Shown here: one piece after another, positions 10,315 to 17,530 of the stretch | How the letters are laid out: each line of letters begins with the position of its first letter | Position numbering within the stretch: position 1 is the first letter of the stretch | Assembly (NCBI GenBank): GCA_029263395.1 | Contig: JAJCXO010000086.1 | Location: 1 to 49,787, forward strand | Direction of reading: 5' to 3' | DNA length: 49,787 nt | Source of the DNA: Acidobacteriota bacterium | GTDB taxonomy: Bacteria; Acidobacteriota; Thermoanaerobaculia; Multivoradales; J023 | Program-made: the position numbers and the translations under genes | Notes under the pieces: generated by a model | Databases searched by the model: none | What the model saw: the letters and a program-made list of their open reading frames with translations, nothing else | What the model was told of the DNA's origin: nothing

Positions 10315-11118
10315 TCAGCTCGTCGGCAAGTACTCGACGACCTGTACGGGCAGGCCATCAGCGTCGCGAACGAAGAAGTCGATACCGCCCCAGTCGTGGT
10401 GGGTGAGGTCCTTCGAAAGGGGTACCGATAGCCTTTGCATGTGGCGATGGGCGGCCTGGATGTCCGGAGTCTCGAAGCTCAGCACCACGGGTTGGCCGGC
10501 ACGCGGCGAGCCCTCGAGCGCTGGCCGCGGCTCCGGCGGCTCGGCGCCTGCCCGCAGCATGAGCAGTGGTTGGCCGCCTGCCTGCCTCAGAACCGGCTTT
10601 GGCGTCCTGGGATCGGACCGCATCTGCAGAATCTCACGGTAGAAGCGCTCCTGCCCGGTGAGATCGTGGGCGGCGAGCTCTACCCACCCAATCCGGGGGT
10701 GTGCGGCTTGCTCGACTGCTGGCGTCTCCGAAGCCTGCGCGAGGCTCCAGCGAATGTTTTCGGGAGCGATCAACTCACGGGACGGACCGCCGACGGCACT
10801 CTGCTCGGTAGTCGCCGCAAACTGTGCACCTCGCTGTTGCAGCCGTTTTGTGGCACTTGCGAAATCCGGTACCACAATCGCCGGCCGTACCGCCTGACCA
10901 CGGCCCCAAGCGAGATCATCTCGCGCTGGTGAGGCACCGCCGAACAGCTCGAAGGTCATTCCGGTCGTCTCCAGGTAGGCCCAATCGGGCTTCTGGTGGC
11001 GGATTTCGAGGCCCAGAATCTGATGATAAAATCGCAGCGAAGCAGCAAAATCACAAACTCGTACAGCAATGAAGTTGAGCTCGAAGAGCCGCGCTTTCTC
11101 GGTTGCCACGGGGATCAA
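10315..11118 (-). CDS. Two-domain VOC (glyoxalase/bleomycin-resistance fold) protein
   Basis: 267 residues made of two beta-alpha-beta-beta-beta modules. Module one starts LNFIAVRVCDFAASLRFYHQ and module two IGWVELAAHDLTGQERFYRE; the end, DADGLPVQVVEY, is typical of the last VOC strands. The usual metal-binding His on the first strand is replaced in both modules (Asn and Gly respectively), while candidate acidic ligands remain (FELFGG, VVEY). It may therefore bind a ligand without metal, like drug-sequestering members, or use altered ligands. Its ATG overlaps the TGA of the GTP cyclohydrolase II gene (ATGA at 11115-11118), tying the two together. VOC-fold enzymes are known to degrade toxoflavin, so self-protection or a late pathway step is a reasonable inference in this setting. 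Confidence 0.85.
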   Translation of the reverse strand: MIPVATEKARLFELNFIAVRVCDFAASLRFYHQILGLEIRHQKPDWAYLETTGMTFELFGGASPARDDLAWGRGQAVRPAIVVPDFASATKRLQQRGAQFAATTEQSAVGGPSRELIAPENIRWSLAQASETPAVEQAAHPRIGWVELAAHDLTGQERFYREILQMRSDPRTPKPVLRQAGGQPLLMLRAGAEPPEPRPALEGSPRAGQPVVLSFETPDIQAAHRHMQRLSVPLSKDLTHHDWGGIDFFVRDADGLPVQVVEYLPTS

Positions 11119-11819
11119 GAACCCTGAGGTGTGGATCCTGGCTCGGAGCGCAGCATATGTCCGAGCTTGTCGCGCTTAGTTCGCAGGTACGGGCCGTTGT
11201 CGGGCGTGAGATGGACGAGGAGCGGAACGCGTTCCACAATTTTTAGGCCATGCTTGCGCAACTGCGACATTTTGTTGGGATTGTTGGTGAGCAGCCGCAG
11301 CTTGCTGGCTTGCAGGTCGGCCAACATCTGGCCCGCCACGGCGTAGTCCCGCAAGTCGGCAGGAAATCCCAGGTGCTCGTTCGCCTGCACCGTATCGAGT
11401 CCACCATCTTGCAAGGCGTAGGCGCGGATCTTGTTGAAGAGACCGATGCCGCGGCCTTCCTGACGCAAGTAGAGCAAAATACCCCGTCCGGCTTCGGCGA
11501 TCTGCCGGAGAGCGGCATCTAGCTGAGCGCCGCAGTCGCAGCGCTGCGAGCCCAGGACGTCGCCGGTCAAGCATTCGGAGTGTACTCGCACAAGCACTGG
11601 ATCGTCGCCGCCGAGGACCCCTTTGATCATTCCCAAGTGCTGGGCGCCAGTAGCCCGATCTTCGTAGGCCCGGACCTGAAATTTGCCGTAGCGAGTTGGC
11701 AACCGAGCATCATCTGAAATCCGCAAGCGGCTGGCCGTGTTGCGATCGTGGCGTAACTCGACTTCTTTTGCTGTCCGGTTGTCGGCGTTCGGTGTCGTTG
11801 AACCCTGGCGAGCTTTCAC
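11115..11819 (-). CDS. ribA: GTP cyclohydrolase II
   Basis: 234 residues starting with GTG; AGGAGG lies five bases upstream, which decides the start. The zinc site is complete: Cys83, Cys94 and Cys96 in CLTGDVLGSQRCDCG. The catalytic and GTP-binding segments YLRQEGRGIGL, DTVQANEHLGF and LLTNNPNK are canonical. The enzyme converts GTP to 2,5-diamino-6-ribosylamino-pyrimidinone 5'-phosphate, formate and pyrophosphate, the first step to riboflavin and also to toxoflavin-type azapteridines. It is not fused to a RibB (DHBP synthase) domain. No other lumazine or riboflavin synthase gene is nearby, and it sits opposite a RibD-like reductase and beside a WD40 gene. A dedicated secondary-metabolite role is therefore likely, though a misplaced housekeeping copy cannot be excluded. 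Confidence 0.95.
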   Translation of the reverse strand: MKARQGSTTPNADNRTAKEVELRHDRNTASRLRISDDARLPTRYGKFQVRAYEDRATGAQHLGMIKGVLGGDDPVLVRVHSECLTGDVLGSQRCDCGAQLDAALRQIAEAGRGILLYLRQEGRGIGLFNKIRAYALQDGGLDTVQANEHLGFPADLRDYAVAGQMLADLQASKLRLLTNNPNKMSQLRKHGLKIVERVPLLVHLTPDNGPYLRTKRDKLGHMLRSEPGSTPQGS

Positions 11820-11975
11820 CTTTGCCTCCTGGATCGATGATGAATGTTTCGTCGCCTGCCTGCATCGTCCAATTCATCGAAGTATATGGAATAGTCAAGT
11901 GGTTTTGTACTATTATTTAGCTGTATTGGTCTTTTTCTCGTTAGAAGCACCAACAACCTCTAAGGCGGTGATCGG
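11820..11975. promoter_or_regulatory. AT-rich divergent promoter region between ribA-like and ribD-like genes
   Basis: A strikingly AT-rich patch (about 11870-11950) separates the two divergent genes in otherwise GC-rich DNA. On the minus strand, TATACT (complement of 11881-11886) is a 5/6 match to a -10 box, with a weak -35 (TACAAA, complement of 11904-11909) at 17 bases. On the plus strand, TATTAT (11911-11916) is also a 5/6 -10 match, with a poor -35. The two -10 candidates lie within 36 bases, so transcription in the two directions may be coordinated. I see no conserved FMN-riboswitch pattern here. Confidence 0.45.
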
Positions 11976-12605
11976 GTGGCTTCAGTAGCGCAGACCTTTG
12001 TCCATATCAATTTCGCTCTCGATGGCCGCGGCCGAATGGCGAGCGATGGTGGCGGTAGTTTGGCCATCTCCACCGCCGAGGATTGGCGGCGGGTTCATCA
12101 GCTGCGCGAGTCGTATGACGCGATTGGGGTGGGCGCCCGCACCTGGCGCAACGATCATCCGCGTCTCGACGTACGCCGCGAACACCTAGGCCGCGAGCCT
12201 CGTCGGCTGCCGGTGCGAGTGATCTTTGGTGGTCAGCAAGCGTGTCCGATTACGCCGTGCCACCAGCAAACCTATCTCATCGGCAGCCAACCGCCAGAGG
12301 CTGCGGATGTGATTTTTTTGGAGACCTCGGGCTATGGGTTGGAGAGACCTCTGCAGAAACTGCGCGAGCGCCGGGTGCGGTCGATGCTGGTCGAGGGTGG
12401 TCCAACCCTGATCCGTTCGTTCATCGGCCAGGATTGCTGCGACCGTCTCACCGTATTCGTGCGTACGAGCCTGTCGCCAGCGGCTCGGCGGTTGCTGCGG
12501 GAGCTATTGCCGGAAGCACCCCGTCCGAGTTCTCAAGCCTTTGGGGGCGGCATCCTGCTGTCCTGGCCCGACGACAGTCGACCGACGAGCGAGCCTCCGA
12601 GATGA
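11976..12605 (+). CDS. RibD C-terminal-type reductase (DHFR-like fold)
   Basis: 209 residues starting with GTG after AAGGCGG. It corresponds to the reductase half of RibD only, with no N-terminal deaminase zinc domain. Diagnostic blocks are HINFALDGRGRMA at the N-terminus, IGVGARTWRNDHPRLDVR, the NADPH-site motif RRVRSMLVEGGPTLIRSF, and a terminal FGGGILLSW. The family reduces the ribosylamino-pyrimidine made after GTP cyclohydrolase II. Divergent pairing with the ribA-like gene across a shared AT-rich promoter suggests the two act in sequence on a GTP-derived intermediate. A toxoflavin-type route is favoured over riboflavin because no other riboflavin gene is visible. The missing deaminase activity would have to be supplied elsewhere. 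Confidence 0.87.
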   Translation: MASVAQTFVHINFALDGRGRMASDGGGSLAISTAEDWRRVHQLRESYDAIGVGARTWRNDHPRLDVRREHLGREPRRLPVRVIFGGQQACPITPCHQQTYLIGSQPPEAADVIFLETSGYGLERPLQKLRERRVRSMLVEGGPTLIRSFIGQDCCDRLTVFVRTSLSPAARRLLRELLPEAPRPSSQAFGGGILLSWPDDSRPTSEPPR

Positions 12606-12686
12606 GCACCGGGCGCGCTCGACGGAACCAAACACCATTTCGTCGTCCTTCACGATGTAATGAAGACCCAGCAAGGAGATTGAGCT

Positions 12687-14588
12687 ATGACGATTGACGC
12701 CAGTGTCCAGACGTTACAGGGAGATCCCAAGACGCAGCACACCGGGCCGTTCGTGCGGCACCGGGGACCGGTAACGTGTGTGGTCGGAATACCGGGGCGC
12801 CGGGCGGCGGTCGCTTCGGGCTACGACTCGGCAGTGAGTTATATTGACTTAGAAGCCCGCACCATCGAGTTGATGGGGTACCACGACCATCTCGCAAATT
12901 CGATCACCGCCGATGCCGAAGGCAACCGGGCAGCCTCGTGCTCTTCGGACTATACGATCTACTTGTGGGACCTCGAGCGACGTTGTCTGGAACGTCCGCT
13001 GCTCGGCCACTGGGATGATGTCGAAAGTTTTGCTTTCGTCGACCATAACACCGGTGTCTCGGCTTCCCGCGACTGCCGGATTTTTGTCTGGGACCTGATG
13101 ACTGGGGCTGTGCGGCGGATCATCGACAAGCATGAAAAGGACGTGCTTTCGGTGGAGGTCGCGGACGGCAAGATCTACTCCTCGGGAGACGATATGACTC
13201 TGCGCCAGTGGGATCTCGCCACCGGCGAGCTGCTGCGTACTTGGGGCCCCTTCGAGCAGGAGACCGACACCTGTGCCATCGATCGTTTGCACGGTAGAGT
13301 GATTCTGGGCGCCGATGACGGCTACATCCGCATTTTCGACAACCGCTCCGGCGAGGCGGTGCGGGAGATCGAAGCTCACGCCTCCGGCATCAAGAAGGTT
13401 GCCGTCTCGCCGGTGACGGGCGACATCCTGTCTGCGGCATACGACCAGCGCATCCTGATCTGGGGCGCTGAGAGTCTCACCATCGATGTCGAGTTGGAGC
13501 GGCGTCCGGCGACCTGGGAGCGCTCTCTCAACTGGTCTCCCGACGGCCGCCAAATACTTGCCGGCACGTTCGACGGCACGGTGCTGGTGTGGGATGCCGC
13601 CAGCGGTCGCTGTCTGGACGAGATTGGCGTCGATCAGGCGGTGCCGGGTAACGCGTGCCTGAACGATCTAGCGGCCAATGCCACCGGCGACGTCGTCTTG
13701 GTGAGCGATGACGGCTGCTTGCGTCTGGCGAGCCTCGAGCCCGGGCATGCAGCCCTGCGCGGGACTCTCGAGCCCTCGTCGGGGCGGGTGTTGATGAACG
13801 CGGTGGCCAGGAACGACCGCCGCGGACTGGTGGTGGCCGGTGCCCATGACCAGAAGGTCCACCTCTTCCACTTGGGTGACGATGGTTTGAGTGACGAAAC
13901 GGTTGTGCGGCTCGACGAGGGGCCGATCAACTGTATTCGGTTTGCGAACCATCCGGGGTATGAGGACAACTTCTTCGTCGCTTGTTATAGCGGCGCCATC
14001 GTGCGGATGTCCGCGGCGGGGGAGGTCCTGGCCAAACTGCGTCTGCAAGACGGGGCGGTCAAGGCGCTCCGCATCCACCCTCATCAGCCTCTTGGAGTGA
14101 GCTGCAGCGCCGATGGTGAGGCCCTCGCTTGGACCCTCGAGGGCGAGGTGACGGCGCGGTACCACGGCCATATCGCGATCGCCGATGATATCGATATCGA
14201 TCCTACCGGTGAGCGTGTTGCCACGGTATCGCGCGACTTCACTCTCAAAGTCTACGAGCTTGCAACCGGCCGGCTGTTGGATTCGCTGTCTCTCGGCCAT
14301 CGATCCCCAAAATCGATGCTTTTCTGGGACCACGACACGGTGTTGGTCGGCAATTACTGGGGTGAGCTCTATCGCTTCGACCTGGCGAGTGGCACGGTGC
14401 GGCATTTGTGGATTGCCGCAAATGGTCTGAGCGCTCTGGCGCGCAGCGGCGAGCACGTGATGGCGACCTCCTACGACGGCAGCATCTACCTGGTACGCCC
14501 CAACGATCTCGAAGTACAAAACAGCCTGACCGTGATGGTCCAGAAGGTGGAAAAATGCTCGGCCGCCGCCGAGCTCCAGCTGATGTGA
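12687..14588 (+). CDS. WD40-repeat protein
   Basis: 633 residues, with AAGGAG eight bases before the ATG. WD40 units recur along the whole length (for example IYLWDLERR, IFVWDLMTG, LRQWDLATGE, ILIWGAES, VLVWDAASG, with GHWD, DKHEKD and GHIAI turns). There are enough for about two seven-bladed propellers. No signal peptide, kinase domain or membrane segment is attached, so it is a free-standing cytosolic propeller. WD40 proteins usually scaffold, but the toxoflavin operon is known to encode a WD-repeat protein needed for production. Its place 81 bases after the RibD-like reductase, on the same strand, makes a pathway role likely. It converges on the beta-hydroxylase gene with only 20 bases between stop codons. 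Confidence 0.93.
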   Translation: MTIDASVQTLQGDPKTQHTGPFVRHRGPVTCVVGIPGRRAAVASGYDSAVSYIDLEARTIELMGYHDHLANSITADAEGNRAASCSSDYTIYLWDLERRCLERPLLGHWDDVESFAFVDHNTGVSASRDCRIFVWDLMTGAVRRIIDKHEKDVLSVEVADGKIYSSGDDMTLRQWDLATGELLRTWGPFEQETDTCAIDRLHGRVILGADDGYIRIFDNRSGEAVREIEAHASGIKKVAVSPVTGDILSAAYDQRILIWGAESLTIDVELERRPATWERSLNWSPDGRQILAGTFDGTVLVWDAASGRCLDEIGVDQAVPGNACLNDLAANATGDVVLVSDDGCLRLASLEPGHAALRGTLEPSSGRVLMNAVARNDRRGLVVAGAHDQKVHLFHLGDDGLSDETVVRLDEGPINCIRFANHPGYEDNFFVACYSGAIVRMSAAGEVLAKLRLQDGAVKALRIHPHQPLGVSCSADGEALAWTLEGEVTARYHGHIAIADDIDIDPTGERVATVSRDFTLKVYELATGRLLDSLSLGHRSPKSMLFWDHDTVLVGNYWGELYRFDLASGTVRHLWIAANGLSALARSGEHVMATSYDGSIYLVRPNDLEVQNSLTVMVQKVEKCSAAAELQLM

Positions 14589-14611
14589 GAGCGCCGGGCG
14601 CCGGGATCTCA
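14586..14611. terminator. Possible bidirectional hairpin between convergent genes
   Basis: TGAGA (14586-14590) and TCTCA (14607-14611) form the outer arms, and GCGCC/GGCGC an inner GC-rich stem. The outer arms are the stop codons of the WD40 gene and, on the other strand, of the beta-hydroxylase gene. There is no T-tract, so intrinsic termination is uncertain. Confidence 0.3.
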
Positions 14612-15352
14612 GTCGTAGACCCAATCCGGCGTAAACCCCTTTTCGATACCTTCAAGATAGAACCGATGGGGCTGGCGCTTGCGGACCAGGCCGAGTAGAA
14701 AGTCGGTCTCATCAGTGCTGAGGCCGGGGTGGAAAAAATCGAACAAGAGCACGTAGCGGGGCTCGGCGCTGTCGTTCCAGGCGGTGTGGAAGAAAGAATC
14801 GTCGAACACTACACCGCGTCCCTCCTGTAGCGTGATGTCATGCTCCGCGATCCGCAACCCACAACCTGTGGGGACTTTGAGTGGTAGGTGGCAACGCAGC
14901 TTGGTGTTGGTGATTCCGCAGTGGGTGGCCAGTCGTGTCTTGGGACCCAAGGCCGAGAATAGAGCGGTACCAAATTCGGTGACCCCGGGGATCGAGGTCA
15001 GCAACTCAGAGGTCCGTGGGCACAAATCGCAGGCCTGGTTGACCCGGTGGCCGAAGATCCACAAATAGCAGGCCGCCCAGGCGCCCCGATCGGTATAGTC
15101 TTTGTAAACTTGCACGAATCCCTCGCGTCGTTGCCGGAGCCTGTCGAGCTCGGCCACCACCTCTGGCCAAGCAGCCTCCAGGCGGGTCACCCATTCGAAC
15201 TCTTTGGGGTCGTGGAGTACGCGGCTGTCGAGGCCGGGGTAGAAGAAACTCGGTCGCTGCTGGGGCAACTGTGAGACGAGCGGGAACTCGCCCTCGTTGC
15301 CTGCGGCATTAAATTCTTGCATCGCTTTCTTGTAGGCTTCGAGGCGAATCAC
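14609..15352 (-). CDS. Aspartyl/asparaginyl beta-hydroxylase-like Fe(II)/2-oxoglutarate oxygenase
   Basis: 247 residues from a GTG with AAAGGAG six bases upstream. The AspH-type core is clear: the first iron-ligand His in ATHCGITNTKLRCHLPL (His144), the second in FDDSFFHTAWNDS (His189), and a 2-oxoglutarate-binding Arg candidate at Arg199 (EPRYVLLFDFFHP). Families of this type use two His ligands and hydroxylate the beta carbon of Asp, Asn or related residues. In peptide antibiotic clusters they act on carrier-bound or free amino acids. It is the last gene of the minus-strand NRPS operon, 12 bases after the SGNH gene, so it probably hydroxylates a building block or the finished peptide. No carrier or membrane domain is fused. 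Confidence 0.88.
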   Translation of the reverse strand: MIRLEAYKKAMQEFNAAGNEGEFPLVSQLPQQRPSFFYPGLDSRVLHDPKEFEWVTRLEAAWPEVVAELDRLRQRREGFVQVYKDYTDRGAWAACYLWIFGHRVNQACDLCPRTSELLTSIPGVTEFGTALFSALGPKTRLATHCGITNTKLRCHLPLKVPTGCGLRIAEHDITLQEGRGVVFDDSFFHTAWNDSAEPRYVLLFDFFHPGLSTDETDFLLGLVRKRQPHRFYLEGIEKGFTPDWVYD

Positions 15353-15364
15353 AAGTGACTCCTT

Positions 15365-17512
15365 TCACGTCGATTTGTGTCGCGATGGCGCGGATGGGTC
15401 GGGTGTATCCCTGTCAAGGTAGGAAACCAGCGAGAAGATCTCACCGAATACAGGATAGAGGTCTGCCGGCAGGCCCTGGCGCAGGCGGCGTATGGCGATC
15501 TGGAGTGCCGTATCGCCCCGTTTGCCGGGGAGTGGCCAAGCTAGGCGAAGGTGGTTGAGCCCAGGGCGCAGCAAAGAGCGCTCGATGTGGAGCTCATACT
15601 GCTGCCAGTGATCCAGCGCTGCCAGCTCGCCGACGCGCAGGTCGTTTACCGTGACGGCGACCTGTCCGCGTCGGCGCGCCGCGGCGCGCCGGGCGCCACG
15701 TCGCAGGGTGGGCGCGAGCCGGAGGGCGCGTTGTCCGTCGCGCACCCGGGGGGAGGTCGACTCCGGGTGCAAGGCACGAAACAAGGAGGACTCGGGCGGT
15801 ACTTTGTAGGGCCGCTGGCCGCCAACATAGGTTCGGTAAAACGGCGCCGCGAGATCAACCCCAGCGGCTCGTGGCTGATGGTGATCGATCAGCCAGCGGT
15901 CGAGCGCGCGGGTCACCGACTGACCGCTCGCTGCAAGTGCTGCGCTGAGTGCCGAAAGAATGTCAGCACCGAGCTCCCACGCCACCCAGGTACCTGGAAC
16001 CAGGCCATAGGGCGATTCTGGTTGGTGGGCACGATCGGCACTCATGAAACCGCGCCCCGGGGCCAGCCGAGAATGCAGTAGGTCGATCATCGACTCGCCG
16101 ATCCCCGGCTCCGCCGAGAGGGCGGCTCGGAACAAGGCTTCGGCGGTGCCGCTGCCGTTGCCCATTTGGAGGTTGTAGAGACCGGCGTAGAGCTTGGCCA
16201 GAGCGTCGACCTTCGGCGCAACAGTCGGCGGAGGTGTCGCGGCGACGATCTGCTGCCAGTCCGGCGGCTGCGGCATGTCTGTCGCAGGTAGCAGGTGGAG
16301 CACGGCGGCGGCGGCCGCCGCCGTGGCGATCCACATGCCCTCTATCGTCAGGTGGGAGTGGTCCAGAAAAAGCCGGCCGTCGGACAGCGGCGAGCCGGTG
16401 TGGTGGGCAAACACTGTCGGCAAGTCGACACAGCCGAAGCCGTGTTGGCGGCAGGCGTCGCGCAGCGTCTCGAGCACCGGCGAAGGTACGGCCGAAGGGC
16501 GGCGAAAGATCGAATCCCAAGTTGCGGCATCAACCTCGGCGCGCCGTGCTCGGCTAGCCCCGTCTGCGTCGCCGGCCTGTTCCAGGGCGCGTGCCAAGAG
16601 GCTGTGAGAAGTTGCGCAAGCGCCGTCGTCGAGGGCGATCATGCGCCGCGCGCTGGTTGCCGCGCGACCGGCTTCACCACGCTCGAGGTGGGCGGTCGCG
16701 CGTTGGTGGGCGCGCCACCAGCGCGCGCAGTGGTTACCGGGCAACCAGTAGACCGGCTGAGAGGCCTCGATGCCGGTGAGATTGACTTCGGGTACCATCC
16801 AAACCACCCGCACCGACCCTTCGGCGGCGATTGTCGCCAGCCGATCGAGGGCAGCAGCGGCGCGCTGCTCGAGCTCTTGGTGAACGGCGTCTCGTAACCC
16901 TGCCACCCCGGCTTCTTCGATCACTGCCGCTCGATACCGAAAGTCCGCCAGCCGGTGCTCTGCGTACCGGTCGAGGCGCGGGCCGAGGGTGGTCCACAGC
17001 CAGTTGTTGCCAGCGAAGAGCAGCAGCAGGTGCGGCTTCATGGCTAGGCAGGCGGCCGCCGTCGCCAACAGCTCGTCGAGGGTCAAGGCCGGCCGGGTCA
17101 GGTCCACCACCTCGTAACACCCCAGGGTAGTGGTGGCCGCCAGCTGGCTTTCGAGTAGCTTAGCCGGCGTCACGTCTGGCAGATAGAAGTAGCCCGCCGC
17201 GGCCGACTCGCCGAGCAAGCAGATCCGGTGCGGGGGTGGGTCGGTGGCGGGCCGCAATACGCGACTGTCGGCATGCACGAAAACTTGCCCGCCATCGACC
17301 TCCGTCGGTTGCCAATCGAGGATCGCTTGCGCTGCCCGCGGTTCGGGGATCCCTGGTTGGTTCGCCGGATGCTGACTTGCTGGCGGGGTAGTACGGTCAG
17401 CGAACAGATCGGGGTCCTGCAGCAGGCGAGCGGTCTCGAATCCGTCGCGAGTAGTCAGTAGCTCGCCGAGGGTGTCGCAGAGCTTGCGTGAGGGATGGGT
17501 GCGGTGGCTCAT
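15365..17512 (-). CDS. SGNH/GDSL-family hydrolase, large
   Basis: 715 residues. SGNH blocks are visible: nucleophile Ser103 in CLLGESAAAG (GES replacing GDS), Asn170 in LLFAGNNW, and the Asp384-x-x-His387 pair in FLDHSHLT. The remainder includes a TPR-like helical stretch (about 265-330, with short repeats such as AHLERGEAGRAATSARR) and a C-terminal beta-rich region (about 600-700) that could bind sugar or peptide. Such enzymes hydrolyse or transfer acyl groups; one can imagine acylation, deacylation or release of the peptide, but the substrate is unknown. It begins 18 bases after the carbamoyltransferase stop and ends 12 bases before the beta-hydroxylase, placing it firmly in the NRPS operon. 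I see no clear ribosome site, so translational coupling is possible. Confidence 0.82.
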   Translation of the reverse strand: MSHRTHPSRKLCDTLGELLTTRDGFETARLLQDPDLFADRTTPPASQHPANQPGIPEPRAAQAILDWQPTEVDGGQVFVHADSRVLRPATDPPPHRICLLGESAAAGYFYLPDVTPAKLLESQLAATTTLGCYEVVDLTRPALTLDELLATAAACLAMKPHLLLLFAGNNWLWTTLGPRLDRYAEHRLADFRYRAAVIEEAGVAGLRDAVHQELEQRAAAALDRLATIAAEGSVRVVWMVPEVNLTGIEASQPVYWLPGNHCARWWRAHQRATAHLERGEAGRAATSARRMIALDDGACATSHSLLARALEQAGDADGASRARRAEVDAATWDSIFRRPSAVPSPVLETLRDACRQHGFGCVDLPTVFAHHTGSPLSDGRLFLDHSHLTIEGMWIATAAAAAAVLHLLPATDMPQPPDWQQIVAATPPPTVAPKVDALAKLYAGLYNLQMGNGSGTAEALFRAALSAEPGIGESMIDLLHSRLAPGRGFMSADRAHQPESPYGLVPGTWVAWELGADILSALSAALAASGQSVTRALDRWLIDHHQPRAAGVDLAAPFYRTYVGGQRPYKVPPESSLFRALHPESTSPRVRDGQRALRLAPTLRRGARRAAARRRGQVAVTVNDLRVGELAALDHWQQYELHIERSLLRPGLNHLRLAWPLPGKRGDTALQIAIRRLRQGLPADLYPVFGEIFSLVSYLDRDTPDPSAPSRHKST

Positions 17513-17530
17513 GGCGGGCGTCGATCGTGG

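Noticed and set aside
11115-12605. A housekeeping riboflavin locus
   Set aside because: GTP cyclohydrolase II and a RibD-type reductase are there, but no DHBP synthase, lumazine or riboflavin synthase, deaminase domain or FMN-riboswitch-like leader is visible, and WD40, VOC and NRPS genes surround them. Not fully excluded.
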